Position numbers and translations under genes: made by a program. This document shows positions 1-8,621 of a DNA stretch of 64,000 nt, piece after piece. Where the stretch lies: NCBI RefSeq assembly GCF_019977355.1, contig NZ_AP024655.1, forward strand, positions 2,046,001-2,110,000, in the 5' to 3' direction. The notes under the pieces are model-generated. The model saw only the letters and a list, made by a program, of their open reading frames with translations, ran no database searches and was not told the DNA's origin. How positions within the stretch are numbered: position 1 is the stretch's first letter; each line of letters begins with the position of its first letter. The stretch is from Arthrobacter sp. NicSoilB8 (GTDB taxonomy: Bacteria > Actinomycetota > Actinomycetes > Actinomycetales > Micrococcaceae).

Positions 1-40
1 ACGGCAGGCCGTGGGTGGGCACTGCAGTGCGGTGCTGTCA

Positions 41-1576
41 TTAGGACAGGGCCGTGACGGCCAGTTTCCGCACAATGGCCGTGCCGCCTTCCACGCGCAC
101 GTCGGTGCCGAGGTTCCCGGACAGGGGGAACACCAGATCGCTCAGGACCACCCTCCCGCCTTGGGCGAAGACCTCCACGGAGCACTGGTCGACGATTACA
201 CGTAGCCTTAGCACGCCGCCGTCGAGCTTCACTGGCGCCGACTCGGCCGATGCGAACTTTCCGTGGAAGGCGGTGTTTCCGGAGTTGCGGCGATCCAGGG
301 TGAGCCGGCTCGTATCGGCATCGAAGCTGAGAACCGTTGCGGCGCTCCCGCCCGATGCGCCGAGAAGCCTGAAGGCAACGGTCCGGGCCGTCCCGGGCAG
401 GATCTCGGCCTCGATCAGCTGGGCTGATCCGGGCATCGCGTCGGGCAGTTGCAACCGGGAGCCGTTAAGTTCCAGGTCGTGGATGGTGCGGGTCGGCTCC
501 CCACAGTCCAACGGCAGCACCGGGCGCTGCACCAGGCGCGGCAAGCCGTCCACTGTCGCGAGCTCGACCTCGCGGGCAAGGGACATCCCGGAGCGCCACG
601 GGGACGTGGGCAAGGTGTTGGCGTAGTCCCAGTTGTTCATCCAGCCGATCATGATGCGGCGGTTCTCCGGGGCGTTGCTGAAGGAGACGGCGGCGTAGTA
701 GTCACGTCCCCAGTCGAGCCACAGGCAGTGTCTGAGATCCGTGGTCCCGTCGGCACCCGCTGGAACGAGTGAATCAGAGTCGGCGGTGAACTGCACCCCG
801 TCGAAGTCGCCGACGAAGTACTGCCCTCCGGAGCCGCCGGCCACGGCACCCGGGTTGATATTGACCACTAGGACCCACTTGACGTTGTCTGGGTCTCCGT
901 CGACGGGGAGCGGGAACAGGTCGGGGCATTCCCATTCGCCGCCTGTGGCGTTTGCAGGGCCGAAGGTGCTCAGGTATTCCCAGTCCTTGAGGTTGGCGGA
1001 GCGGTACAGCACAACCTGCTGGTGCTGGGCCTCCACCGCCACCATGACCCAGCAGGTACCGGCCGGTCCCTCGTAGCGGAACACCTTGGGGTCCCGGAAA
1101 TGGGCCGAGCCGCGGCCAAGCACCGGGTTGGCTGCGTATTTGTTCCACGTCATGCCGGCGTCCGTGGAGAACGCGAGAGACTGGGCTTGTGTCCCTTGGT
1201 GCACCGAGCCTTCCTTGAAGGCGCTCGTGTAGATGGCCACCAAGGCCGGATCTTCCACTGTGCCGAATCCCGAGGTATTGCCGTGGTCCACCACGATGCT
1301 GCCGGAAAAGACGTCTTCTTCCTCGTCGCAGGCGATGGCAACCGGGTGTTCGGTCCAGTGCAGAAGGTCGGTTGAGGTGGCGTGTCCCCAGGACATGTTG
1401 CCCCAGACGTTGTCGAAGGGGTTGTTTTGGTAGAAGAGATGGTAGATGCCCTGGTGCCACACGAGTCCGTTGGGGTCGTTCAGCCACGTGTTCCTGGCTG
1501 TGTAGTGAAGTATCGGCCGGATGTTAAGGGCGGTGTCTTCGGCGGCGCCGGCCGGTGGCGTCGTTGTCTCAGTCAT
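41..1576 (-). CDS. GH32 beta-fructosidase (inulobiose/sucrose/levan-type hydrolase)
   Basis: Hydrolyses terminal beta-fructosyl bonds and is the last sugar-splitting step of this operon. The GH32 signatures are all present in a 511-residue protein: WLNDPNG at 31-37 with nucleophile D34, FRDPKV with the transition-state Asp D162, and WECPDLF with acid/base E216. A C-terminal beta-sandwich follows from about residue 360. No signal peptide is visible, so it should act in the cytoplasm on an imported short fructan. Its start overlaps the end of the upstream fructokinase gene by 8 bp, indicating translational coupling. Next to a GH91 hydrolase the likely substrate is inulobiose (inference). Sucrose or short fructo-oligosaccharides are alternatives the sequence cannot exclude. 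Confidence 0.93.
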   Translation of the reverse strand: MTETTTPPAGAAEDTALNIRPILHYTARNTWLNDPNGLVWHQGIYHLFYQNNPFDNVWGNMSWGHATSTDLLHWTEHPVAIACDEEEDVFSGSIVVDHGNTSGFGTVEDPALVAIYTSAFKEGSVHQGTQAQSLAFSTDAGMTWNKYAANPVLGRGSAHFRDPKVFRYEGPAGTCWVMVAVEAQHQQVVLYRSANLKDWEYLSTFGPANATGGEWECPDLFPLPVDGDPDNVKWVLVVNINPGAVAGGSGGQYFVGDFDGVQFTADSDSLVPAGADGTTDLRHCLWLDWGRDYYAAVSFSNAPENRRIMIGWMNNWDYANTLPTSPWRSGMSLAREVELATVDGLPRLVQRPVLPLDCGEPTRTIHDLELNGSRLQLPDAMPGSAQLIEAEILPGTARTVAFRLLGASGGSAATVLSFDADTSRLTLDRRNSGNTAFHGKFASAESAPVKLDGGVLRLRVIVDQCSVEVFAQGGRVVLSDLVFPLSGNLGTDVRVEGGTAIVRKLAVTALS

Positions 1577-2522
1577 CGGAGTTCTTTCGGGAAGTTTGGG
1601 CCAGTTCCAGAGATTGGATCAGTTCTGCCCGTGTTGGCGGGTTCGCCCCGTGCCGTCCGACCGTTATGGCCGCAGCGAGCGAGGCGGCTGTTCCCAGGCG
1701 CGTGAGTTTGCCGTAGCCGAAATCGTCCTCGGGCTCGTCGAGGAGGCCCGCGATGAGCGAGGACATGTAGGAGTCGCCTGCGCCGACAGTGTCTTTGACG
1801 GCTACTGGCGGTGCTGGCACTTCGATCTCGGCGGCATTCGAACGCAGATAGGATCCGGATCCGCCATCCGTGATGATTGCCAGTTCTGTCCCGAGATCAA
1901 GCAGCCGCCGCGCGACGTCGGGAGGGGACGTGCGGGGGTAGAGCCACTGGGCATCGTCGGTACTGAGCTTCACGACGGTAGCCAGGGCAACTGTGTCTTC
2001 GAAGGTCCTGAGTGCTTCAGTGTGGCTGTGGAGCAGTGTCGGGCGGATGTTGGGGTCGTACGTGATCAAGCAACGGCGGGAGAACAGTTCCAGCAAGGAC
2101 CGGACTTGGGTTGCTCCGGGTTCCATGAAGGAGGCCAGCGACCCCGTATGCAGCACCTTCGGGAGAAACGTGGGGCTGATTTGGGGGAGGTTCCATTCGA
2201 AGTCGAATTCGTACTCTGCGGAACCGCTGCTGTCGAGAAGCGCCCTGGCAGTGGATGTGCGGTCGAGGTGTTCGGCTCCCGGAAGCAGGCGTACCCCCGC
2301 GGTGCCCAGGTGCCGTTGGATGCTCTTGCTGCGTTCATCCCTGCCCAGCGCGGTGAGAAATGCGGTGCTGACACCTAGCCGACCGAGTCCGAACGCGACG
2401 TTCATCCCCGATCCGCCTGGGAACTCGACGGGTCCTGCGGCGGTATCAATGATGTCGATTATGGCCTCGCCGACGACGACGACGTCCGTTTCGGGGCATG
2501 GGGGAACTGGGGTGATGTGCAT
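1569..2522 (-). CDS. PfkB-family sugar kinase, probable fructokinase
   Basis: Ribokinase/PfkB-fold kinase of 317 residues that should phosphorylate the fructose released by the neighbouring GH32 enzyme. The N-terminal sugar-binding motif GGSGMNVA is at 36-43 and the C-terminal signature DTVGAGD at 244-250, where D250 is the catalytic base and the glycines form the anion hole. The gene lies between the lacI-type regulator and the GH32 gene on the same strand. A 49-bp gap separates it from the regulator and carries a short stem (arms 2544-2550 and 2559-2565). Fructose as substrate is inferred from context; the family also includes 2-keto-3-deoxygluconate kinases and ribokinases. Confidence 0.9.
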   Translation of the reverse strand: MHITPVPPCPETDVVVVGEAIIDIIDTAAGPVEFPGGSGMNVAFGLGRLGVSTAFLTALGRDERSKSIQRHLGTAGVRLLPGAEHLDRTSTARALLDSSGSAEYEFDFEWNLPQISPTFLPKVLHTGSLASFMEPGATQVRSLLELFSRRCLITYDPNIRPTLLHSHTEALRTFEDTVALATVVKLSTDDAQWLYPRTSPPDVARRLLDLGTELAIITDGGSGSYLRSNAAEIEVPAPPVAVKDTVGAGDSYMSSLIAGLLDEPEDDFGYGKLTRLGTAASLAAAITVGRHGANPPTRAELIQSLELAQTSRKNSDD

Positions 2523-2571
2523 TTGAGGTCCTTGGAGGGGTGGGCGCGTCTGTTACTGGACGCGCTCGAGG

Positions 2572-3663
2572 TCAGGTGTTGGCGTGTGTAGGAGAGTCCA
2601 GGGCCGCTCTACTGGAAGCGTCCTTATGTCTTGGGGAGGCGACGGAATCGCGAAGAACCATGGGACAGGGAAGAAGGGTCGGGTGAGCGGCGAACAGCTG
2701 CAGGTCGGTTTTGCCCTCGATGGCGTCGATCAGGTTTTCGGTTGCCCATGCGCCCATTTCGTAGTGGGGCAGGGCGACGGTTGTGAGTGCGGGGTAGAGG
2801 TTTTCGGCGATGAGTTGTTGGTTGTCGAAACCGACGAAGGAGATGTCATCCGGAATCCTAAGACCAAGTTCCCCGGCGGCCCGGTACGCGCCCATGGCCA
2901 TGCGGTCGTTGTAGCAGAAGACCGCCGTGGGCCGGCTTGGGGGTTTCAGGAGGCGCAGGGCCGCCTGGTAGCCGCCGGGCACCTCCGAATGCTCGGACTG
3001 GACCAGTTCTTCGTGGAAGGGCAGCCCGGCGTCCGCGAGTGTTTCTTTGAAGGCCCTGAGCCGGGAGTGGGTGGCCGGAACGTCGTCGGTGTTGTTGAGC
3101 ATGCCGATGCGGGTGTGTCCGGCGTCGATCAGGGTTTGCACGGCCGACCTCGCACCGGCGATTTCGTCGGGGATTACGGAGGAAACCGTCTGGCTGATGT
3201 CTTCGGAGTCCACCAGGACAGCGGGGAGTCCGACAAGGTTCTTGGGGACGGCCAGTTGGCGGTGATACATCGTGGCGTACAGGATGCCGTCTACCTGCCG
3301 GTCCAGCAGATCCGCCACATCACTTTCCCTGGAATCCTGGGAGCTGGTGCTGGTGGAGTTGATGATCATGATGCGGTACCCGCGGGCACGTGCCGTCTCC
3401 TCGGCCCCCAAAATGATCCGGCCAGCGTGCGGGGTGGTGGCGATTTCCTCGCTGATGAACCCGATCATGCCCGAGCGTTGGGTGCGCAGGGCCTGCGCCA
3501 GCCGGTTCGGGCCGTAGCCGAGACGCTGCGCCGCTTCGTGGACCCGTTCCCTCGTCTCCACCCCCACCCGGGCGTAGGCAACGTCATTGAGGACGTGGGA
3601 CACCGTCGTGACAGAGACGCCGGCTGCGGCTGCCACGTCCTTGATGCCAACTGACTTGTTCAT
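2572..3663 (-). CDS. LacI-family transcriptional repressor of the fructan operon
   Basis: A 363-residue LacI/GalR regulator. The N-terminal helix-turn-helix spans about residues 4-26 (IKDVAAAAGVSVTTVSHVL) with the hinge after it, and a periplasmic-binding-protein-like sensor domain fills residues 60-340. It is embedded in the transporter/hydrolase operon between the GH91 and kinase genes, so it probably controls its own operon. Three LacI-type 16-mers with a central CG occur around the operon promoter at 8500-8581 and are the expected binding sites. The inducer is presumably the imported disaccharide or fructose (inference). A C-terminal tail of about 20 residues after the sensor domain has no obvious function. 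Confidence 0.93.
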   Translation of the reverse strand: MNKSVGIKDVAAAAGVSVTTVSHVLNDVAYARVGVETRERVHEAAQRLGYGPNRLAQALRTQRSGMIGFISEEIATTPHAGRIILGAEETARARGYRIMIINSTSTSSQDSRESDVADLLDRQVDGILYATMYHRQLAVPKNLVGLPAVLVDSEDISQTVSSVIPDEIAGARSAVQTLIDAGHTRIGMLNNTDDVPATHSRLRAFKETLADAGLPFHEELVQSEHSEVPGGYQAALRLLKPPSRPTAVFCYNDRMAMGAYRAAGELGLRIPDDISFVGFDNQQLIAENLYPALTTVALPHYEMGAWATENLIDAIEGKTDLQLFAAHPTLLPCPMVLRDSVASPRHKDASSRAALDSPTHANT

Positions 3664-3781
3664 TGGTCTCCCACGTCCTTATGTTGATGCTGATTCTACG
3701 TTCGGGTAATGGCTGCGTGCGTTTTATTCGTCCCAGAGGCCCGATGGCGATCCCCGGGGGGTCTCGCCGGGTCTGAGCGGG

Positions 3782-5149
3782 TTACTGGGCCACAAGTGCC
3801 TGTGCCGTCTGGATACCGATCGTGGGTGTGGCCCTGAAGGCGTTAACAGCCCTGTCTGCGATAACTTGGGCGTCACTTCCGGAATCAAGGATCGTATTCC
3901 GGGCTGATTCGGAATCGACCATGACGGCCGTAACGGCGAGGGCGTCCGAAGCCTCGGTCGTCAACAGAGCGTCCACCTGGGCCGAGAAGCAGGAGTCACT
4001 TGACTTGGAGTGAACGTCCATCGCCACCATGTGGTTGTTGGAGACGAAGTTGCCAACTCCCGCCATCAGCCGGATGATGACAGGCGTCGCACCTGCCGGC
4101 CGGATGCTCTGGGAGTTGATGATCTCGGAGAAGTGGTTGCCGATGACAGAGTTGTTGCTGCCGCTGACGCAGAGAAGTCCGTGGAGGTCGTTCAGTCCGT
4201 TGTCGACTCCCAGGAAGGGCGTCCAGGGCTCGTGGTCACGCAGGAAGTGATTCGTGGCCACGAGGTTTTCCGAACTATTCGCTGCAAGCACCACCATCCC
4301 GGGGTAGAACGAATGCAAACGGTTGTTGGTGACGCTCGAACGCGTGACGCCGTCGAGATGGACGCTGCTCGCACCACGGGGGAAGACGTTGTTCGCGGTT
4401 ATCAGGAGCCCGCCATGGTTCTGGGCGTAGATCGAGTGTCCTTTGAAGCCTGCTCCGACCAAGTTGTCGGTGATCTTTGACGCCTGTCCCCACCCGCGCA
4501 GCTCGATGCAGCTTCCGCATTCAGCGATGAAGTTGTCGTGAACGGACAGCGCGTCCGCGTTGTAGATAGTGAGAGCGTTCTCAAGGTAGACGAACCCCAT
4601 GCCGGTTACGCGGAATGAGTCATTGGCGTTCGCGACATAGATACCGGTCTTGCCGTTGACGTAGGTGTTCTCCGGATGCATCCCCGAGCCGTCCGAGTTG
4701 AAGTGCAACCCGTCGATGCAGAAGTTGGAGAACTCGACCGAGCTGATCCGTGGGCTCCCGCTTCGCTCAACGTAGAAGGCGGCCCCCTTGGATTCCTCCC
4801 CGTCTCGGCCGAGGGGAATGTCGACCAGAATGCGGCTCCCCCCGGGCCACAGCTCATGCAAGTCGGGCCATTCGTCTTCGGGAACGTTGAACCGGATGCT
4901 CGATGATGTAAAGCCGTGTCCCGAGCCATAGATCCTGAGGAAACTGACGTCGATCACCACCTGCGTACGAAGGTGGTAGTCCCCGGGCGGAATGTAGATC
5001 ACCGCGCCTGGTTTTCCGCCATTGTTCGCATCGGTGACGGTCTGGCGGTCCTTGATGTCAGCGATGATGCTGTTGATTACTTCACCGACGTCCTCGGACG
5101 GATTGCCGACGGGCCACGTAGTGACGTCGTAGTAGTTGTTGCTTGACAT
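3782..5149 (-). CDS. GH91 difructose anhydride III hydrolase-type enzyme (intracellular)
   Basis: A 455-residue right-handed beta-helix protein recognised as the GH91 inulin fructotransferase/DFA III hydrolase family from its N-terminal YYDVTTWPVG segment and the parallel-helix repeat pattern. Asp205 and Glu216 (HDNFIAECGSCIEL) keep the 11-residue spacing of the Asp/Glu catalytic pair known in the family. Secreted inulin fructotransferases carry a signal peptide, but this protein starts directly with the conserved domain, which matches the cytoplasmic DFA III hydrolases of Arthrobacter that open DFA III to inulobiose. Its position downstream of an ABC importer and upstream of GH32 and fructokinase genes supports that. 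It could instead have residual fructotransferase activity. Confidence 0.85.
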   Translation of the reverse strand: MSSNNYYDVTTWPVGNPSEDVGEVINSIIADIKDRQTVTDANNGGKPGAVIYIPPGDYHLRTQVVIDVSFLRIYGSGHGFTSSSIRFNVPEDEWPDLHELWPGGSRILVDIPLGRDGEESKGAAFYVERSGSPRISSVEFSNFCIDGLHFNSDGSGMHPENTYVNGKTGIYVANANDSFRVTGMGFVYLENALTIYNADALSVHDNFIAECGSCIELRGWGQASKITDNLVGAGFKGHSIYAQNHGGLLITANNVFPRGASSVHLDGVTRSSVTNNRLHSFYPGMVVLAANSSENLVATNHFLRDHEPWTPFLGVDNGLNDLHGLLCVSGSNNSVIGNHFSEIINSQSIRPAGATPVIIRLMAGVGNFVSNNHMVAMDVHSKSSDSCFSAQVDALLTTEASDALAVTAVMVDSESARNTILDSGSDAQVIADRAVNAFRATPTIGIQTAQALVAQ

Positions 5150-5173
5150 AGGTTCTTCCCTTTGTGTTGTTTC

Positions 5174-6211
5174 TCAGCCCTTGACGGCGCCGAGCGTCAT
5201 GCCTGCGACGATCTTGCGCTGCAAGAGAAGCGTGAGGAGGATGACCGGGATCGAGAACACGGCCGCCAGCGCAGTCATGGATCCCCAGTCGAGTCCGAAC
5301 TGGGTCTGGAAGTTGGCGATGACCACCGGGGTGGTCTGGGACCGGACGGCGGTCATCAGCAGGGCGAACAGGAACTCATTCCAGGACGCGAGGAAGGCGA
5401 AGATGGCCGTGACGGCGATGCCTCCGGACACCACCGGAATGACCACCCGCCACAAGGCGCCCAGCCGGCTGCAGCCGTCCACCGTAGCCGCTTCCTCCAG
5501 GTCCTGCGGGACGGCTTCGAAGAAGCTGGACATCAGCCAGATGGAAAGCGGCAGGGAGATGGTGGTGTGCGCGATCGACAGTGCGATGGGGGTGTCGGCC
5601 AAACCAACACCGGCCATCATGGACGCGAGCGGGATGCCGATGGCGACGGGCGGGACCATCCTGGTGACCAGGGCAGCCATGATGAATACCCGGCCGCTGG
5701 GGGTCTTGTAGCGGGTGATCCCATACGCCGCGGGAACCGCCAGCACCAGGGACAGCACGGTGCTGATGATGGCCGTCTGGACGCTGTTGATGAACGACGG
5801 GAGGACCCCGCTGCGGCCAAGGGCGTTGGTGTAGTTCTCCAGCGTCCATTCCCGGGGCAGGATGGTGGGCGGTACCGCGATGGTGTCGATCGGCGTCTTG
5901 AAGGACGTGAACAGCAGGTACAGGAACGGAAAACTGTAGAGCACCATGGCCGCGGCCAGCAGGATCCAGAGCAGGGTCCGCGTGCTGCGCTTTCCGGCCT
6001 CGAGGCCTTCCGCGTTGTAGCGGCGGCGCCGCCGGGGGGTACTTGCGGGAGCCTCGGTGATAGGCAAGGGTGGGGCTGTTGCGGTAGCCAAAGGGATCTC
6101 GCTCCTGTCATGCGCTGCGGAGACGCGTGCTGCAAAGCCTGCGTGGCGTGGCCGGTAGGGGACGACGTGAGTCGGCAAGGCGCCGTCGTCTGGGGTCTGG
6201 GCGGTGCTCAT
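5174..6211 (-). CDS. ABC sugar transporter permease (MalG/CUT1 type)
   Basis: A 345-residue inner-membrane permease of the CUT1 carbohydrate importer family. A long basic N-terminal extension (about residues 1-65) precedes six hydrophobic segments. The cytoplasmic EAA loop reads EEAATVDGCSRLGALWRVV, the contact site for the ATPase. Its start codon shares one base with the stop of the other permease (TGATG), so the two are co-translated. No ATP-binding subunit is encoded in the window, so the importer must use a shared MsiK-type ATPase encoded elsewhere, as is common for actinobacterial CUT1 systems. Confidence 0.93.
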   Translation of the reverse strand: MSTAQTPDDGALPTHVVPYRPRHAGFAARVSAAHDRSEIPLATATAPPLPITEAPASTPRRRRRYNAEGLEAGKRSTRTLLWILLAAAMVLYSFPFLYLLFTSFKTPIDTIAVPPTILPREWTLENYTNALGRSGVLPSFINSVQTAIISTVLSLVLAVPAAYGITRYKTPSGRVFIMAALVTRMVPPVAIGIPLASMMAGVGLADTPIALSIAHTTISLPLSIWLMSSFFEAVPQDLEEAATVDGCSRLGALWRVVIPVVSGGIAVTAIFAFLASWNEFLFALLMTAVRSQTTPVVIANFQTQFGLDWGSMTALAAVFSIPVILLTLLLQRKIVAGMTLGAVKG

Positions 6212-7098
6212 CAGGTGTCCGTTCCGGGCCGCCAGATGGTTGCCACGGCGAAGAATGCGACGCCGAGCATCGCGAGCAGGTAGATGGTGCCCATGGCGCT
6301 GGCCAGGCCTGGATCGCCGAATCGGATCATGGTCCGGTAGATCAGCAGGCTCATGGTCTCCGAGGCGGAGTCGGGGCCGCCGTTGGTCTGGATGAGGATC
6401 GTGTCGAAGGCCCGGGCGGCATCGATGCCGCGGACCACCAGGGCGACAGCGATCACTGGCCGCATTAGGGGAAGGATGATGCGGAACAGCAGCGCCGGAG
6501 CCCGGGCCCCGTCCAACCGTGCTGCCTCAATGAGGTCTCCGGGGATGTTCTGGAGCCCGGCGAAGAGCACCAGGCACATGAACGAGGTTGTAAGCCAGAT
6601 ATCCGGAACGGCCACGGAAAACAGCACGATGTCCGGGTTGGAGAGCCAGCCGATCTGGTTCGGGTTCTCCAGGATGCCGGCCTGGTGCAGGAGGGTGCCG
6701 ATCAGACCGAAGTTGTCGATCATGAGGAACTTCCAGAGCAGGCCGGCCACGATCGGGGCGATCATCAGCGGGTACAGGAACACTGTCCGCCAAATCTGTG
6801 ACCGTTTGCCCAGCATGGTGAACAGCAGGGCCATGCCGAGCCCCAGGGTGAATTCGAGGGTGACGACGATGGTGGTGTAGGCGAGGGTCCGCCATCCGGC
6901 GCCGGTGAAGGCTTCGGAGCTGAAAGCTTCAATGTAGTTGGTCAGGCCAATGAATTCGCGGGTGCCGCCGACATTGGGGGAAATTTTGTAGAAGCTGTCG
7001 GTGATGAGCCGGATGAGCGGGTAGGCCACAAACACCGCGAGGAAAACGGCGGCAGGGGTCATCAGGAACAGCGCGAAACGGCGATCAGGGATACGCAC
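6211..7098 (-). CDS. ABC sugar transporter permease (MalF/CUT1 type)
   Basis: Membrane permease partner of the preceding entry, with six predicted transmembrane segments and an EAA loop (IEAARLDGARAPALLF). I chose the GTG at 7098 (protein starting MRIPDRRFALFL) because an AGAAGAG ribosome-binding sequence lies about 8 bases upstream. An in-frame GTG at 7137 would add 13 residues, but it lies inside a strong hairpin and has no Shine-Dalgarno. With the later start the hairpin is wholly intergenic between the binding-protein gene and this one. Together with the second permease it forms the channel for the fructose disaccharide. Confidence 0.9.
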   Translation of the reverse strand: MRIPDRRFALFLMTPAAVFLAVFVAYPLIRLITDSFYKISPNVGGTREFIGLTNYIEAFSSEAFTGAGWRTLAYTTIVVTLEFTLGLGMALLFTMLGKRSQIWRTVFLYPLMIAPIVAGLLWKFLMIDNFGLIGTLLHQAGILENPNQIGWLSNPDIVLFSVAVPDIWLTTSFMCLVLFAGLQNIPGDLIEAARLDGARAPALLFRIILPLMRPVIAVALVVRGIDAARAFDTILIQTNGGPDSASETMSLLIYRTMIRFGDPGLASAMGTIYLLAMLGVAFFAVATIWRPGTDT

Positions 7099-7122
7099 GG
7101 GAATCTCTTCTGTTTGGTGGAT

Positions 7123-7164
7123 CTTCGCGGCCGGCACCGCTGATTGCGGGTGCCGGCCGCGAAG
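7123..7164 (-). promoter_or_regulatory. Intergenic 16-bp hairpin between binding-protein and permease genes
   Basis: Perfect inverted repeat with 16-bp GC-rich arms (7123-7138 and 7149-7164) and a 10-base loop. There is no T-run, so it is not a classic terminator. Stems in this position, just after a solute-binding-protein gene, often protect the upstream mRNA segment or cause partial termination, so that the binding protein outnumbers the membrane subunits (established for malE-malF-type operons; inferred here). Confidence 0.7.
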
Positions 7165-7167
7165 GGC

Positions 7168-8445
7168 TTACTTGATCAGGTCCTGGACCTTTTTCTTGGC
7201 TTCGGACAGCAACGCTGTGGTGTCCCCGCCGGCCACGGCCTTCTGCAGGGTCGGCACCAGGACGGTGTCGACGATCTGCTGCCACTTGGTCGTCGCGGGG
7301 CGGGTTGCCGTGGCCGGTGCGTTGAGGGTGGCGATCAGCGGCTTGAAGCTTTCGTAGCCGGGCTGGTCCTGGTACTTTTCGAACGCGGAAATCCTTGAGG
7401 CCAGACCGAGCGAGGACTGGATGCCAAGGTCGTTGTGGTCATATGCGCATTTGATGAACTTTTTGGCGTTCTCGGCGTTCTTGCTTGCCTTCGGAACGGA
7501 CAGGTACCAGGGGCCCGGGACGCCGGCCACGCCGGCGGAGCCGCCGATCATGGCCGCGGTTCCGACCTTGCCGTAGACGGGAGAGTCTTTGGGGATCTGC
7601 CGGTAGGCGTGGGCCCAGAAGCGGGTCATGGCGGTCTTGCCCTGGTTGAAGAGGTTCTGGGCGGCGGCCCAGTCCACCTGTGCGGCGCCCGGGGGAGCGG
7701 ACTTGGTCATGCTGACGTAGAAGTCGAGGGCTTCCTTGTGGGCCGCGTTGTCGATCACGACGTTGTTGTTCGCATCGAGGACCATGGGTGAGCCCGCCTG
7801 CAGCACATGGGCCAGCCATTCCGTTTCCACAGCGCCCTTGACATCTGTGCCGTACATCCCGTCCTTGGTGAAGAACTCCGAAATGTCCTGGTACTGCTTC
7901 CAGGTCGTGGGGGCAGCGAGGTCATATCCGTACTTGGTCTTGAAGTCGGCCTTGTTCTGGGCGTTCTCGAAGAGGTCCTTGCGGTAGAGGATGATCTCGG
8001 CGTTGGTCCATGCCGGCATCCCGATGAAATGTCCGTCCACGTTGGCTTCCTTCACCAGCGAGGGAAAGATGTCCTTCTTGACATCGTCAGTGAAGAGCTC
8101 GTCGAGCGGCTGGACGGCGTCCTTGAAGTTGGGCAACCACACCGAGTCAAGGGCCGCGACATCAAAGGAGACGCTGCCGGAGGAAAACTCACTGGAGAGC
8201 CGGTTGAAGAGACCGTCGTAGGGCAGCTCGACAAAGTTGGCGCTGACCCCGGTTTCCTGCTTGCACTTCTCGGCCACCGCGGTCAGTTCGGCGTGGCCGC
8301 CGGCCTCCACGAGGACGTTGATGGAGCCGGCGGCCCCGCCGGACGCGGCCGGGCCGCCAGCTCCGCACGCGGTGGCGGCCAGCAGTACCGCGGCGGAGAC
8401 GCTGCCGACCACGGCGAGCCTGGAGATTGTTTTTCGAGAGGACAT
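7168..8445 (-). CDS. ABC sugar transporter substrate-binding lipoprotein
   Basis: Family 1 extracellular solute-binding protein of 425 residues, first gene of the fructan operon. I chose the ATG at 8445 because an AAAGGGAG ribosome-binding site lies 8-10 bases upstream and the product then begins with a normal lipoprotein signal (MSSRKTISRL, hydrophobic core, lipobox LAATAC). The longer in-frame start at 8610 would run through the promoter and operators. After the lipid-modified Cys comes a flexible Gly/Ala/Ser linker and a two-lobed binding domain rich in aromatic residues. It should capture the disaccharide outside the membrane and deliver it to the two permeases downstream. Confidence 0.93.
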   Translation of the reverse strand: MSSRKTISRLAVVGSVSAAVLLAATACGAGGPAASGGAAGSINVLVEAGGHAELTAVAEKCKQETGVSANFVELPYDGLFNRLSSEFSSGSVSFDVAALDSVWLPNFKDAVQPLDELFTDDVKKDIFPSLVKEANVDGHFIGMPAWTNAEIILYRKDLFENAQNKADFKTKYGYDLAAPTTWKQYQDISEFFTKDGMYGTDVKGAVETEWLAHVLQAGSPMVLDANNNVVIDNAAHKEALDFYVSMTKSAPPGAAQVDWAAAQNLFNQGKTAMTRFWAHAYRQIPKDSPVYGKVGTAAMIGGSAGVAGVPGPWYLSVPKASKNAENAKKFIKCAYDHNDLGIQSSLGLASRISAFEKYQDQPGYESFKPLIATLNAPATATRPATTKWQQIVDTVLVPTLQKAVAGGDTTALLSEAKKKVQDLIK

Positions 8446-8499
8446 CGCTGTCGACTCCCTTTCTCTGGGAACGGAGATACGAAAGATTGGATGATCATT

Positions 8500-8528
8500 G
8501 ACAAACCGTTTTGCCAAAACGACTTGGC
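8500..8528. promoter_or_regulatory. Two overlapping LacI-type operators downstream of the operon promoter
   Basis: Two 16-mers centred on CG, 13 bp apart. The first is at 8500-8515 (GACAAACCGTTTTGCC) and the second at 8513-8528 (GCCAAAACGACTTGGC, 5-bp perfect outer arms). They share the half-site GCCAAAACG/CGTTTTGCC and lie just downstream of the -10 box, where a repressor would block initiation. The LacI-family gene in the operon is the obvious candidate ligand (inference). Confidence 0.7.
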
Positions 8529-8531
8529 ACA

Positions 8532-8561
8532 AGATTATGCGCAGACTGCAGAGGGTGTCAA
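8532..8561 (-). promoter_or_regulatory. Promoter of the fructan operon (TTGACA-18-TAATCT)
   Basis: Reading leftwards, a perfect -35 hexamer TTGACA (8561-8556) and a -10 hexamer TAATCT (8537-8532) are separated by 18 bp. The start of the binding-protein gene lies about 87 bp further on. Both flanks carry LacI-type operators, as expected for a repressed catabolic promoter. Confidence 0.75.
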
Positions 8562-8565
8562 GGGT

Positions 8566-8581
8566 CACAAATCGTTTTGGC
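8566..8581. promoter_or_regulatory. Upstream LacI-type operator
   Basis: CACAAATCGTTTTGGC, centred on CG at 8573-8574. It shares CAAAnCGTTTTG with the operator at 8500-8515. It sits immediately upstream of the -35 box, about 53-66 bp from the downstream sites, a spacing that would permit looping. Confidence 0.65.
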
Positions 8582-8621
8582 ATCGGCCTGAGAGGTCGCC
8601 GGCGAAGCACCGTACGCGCTC

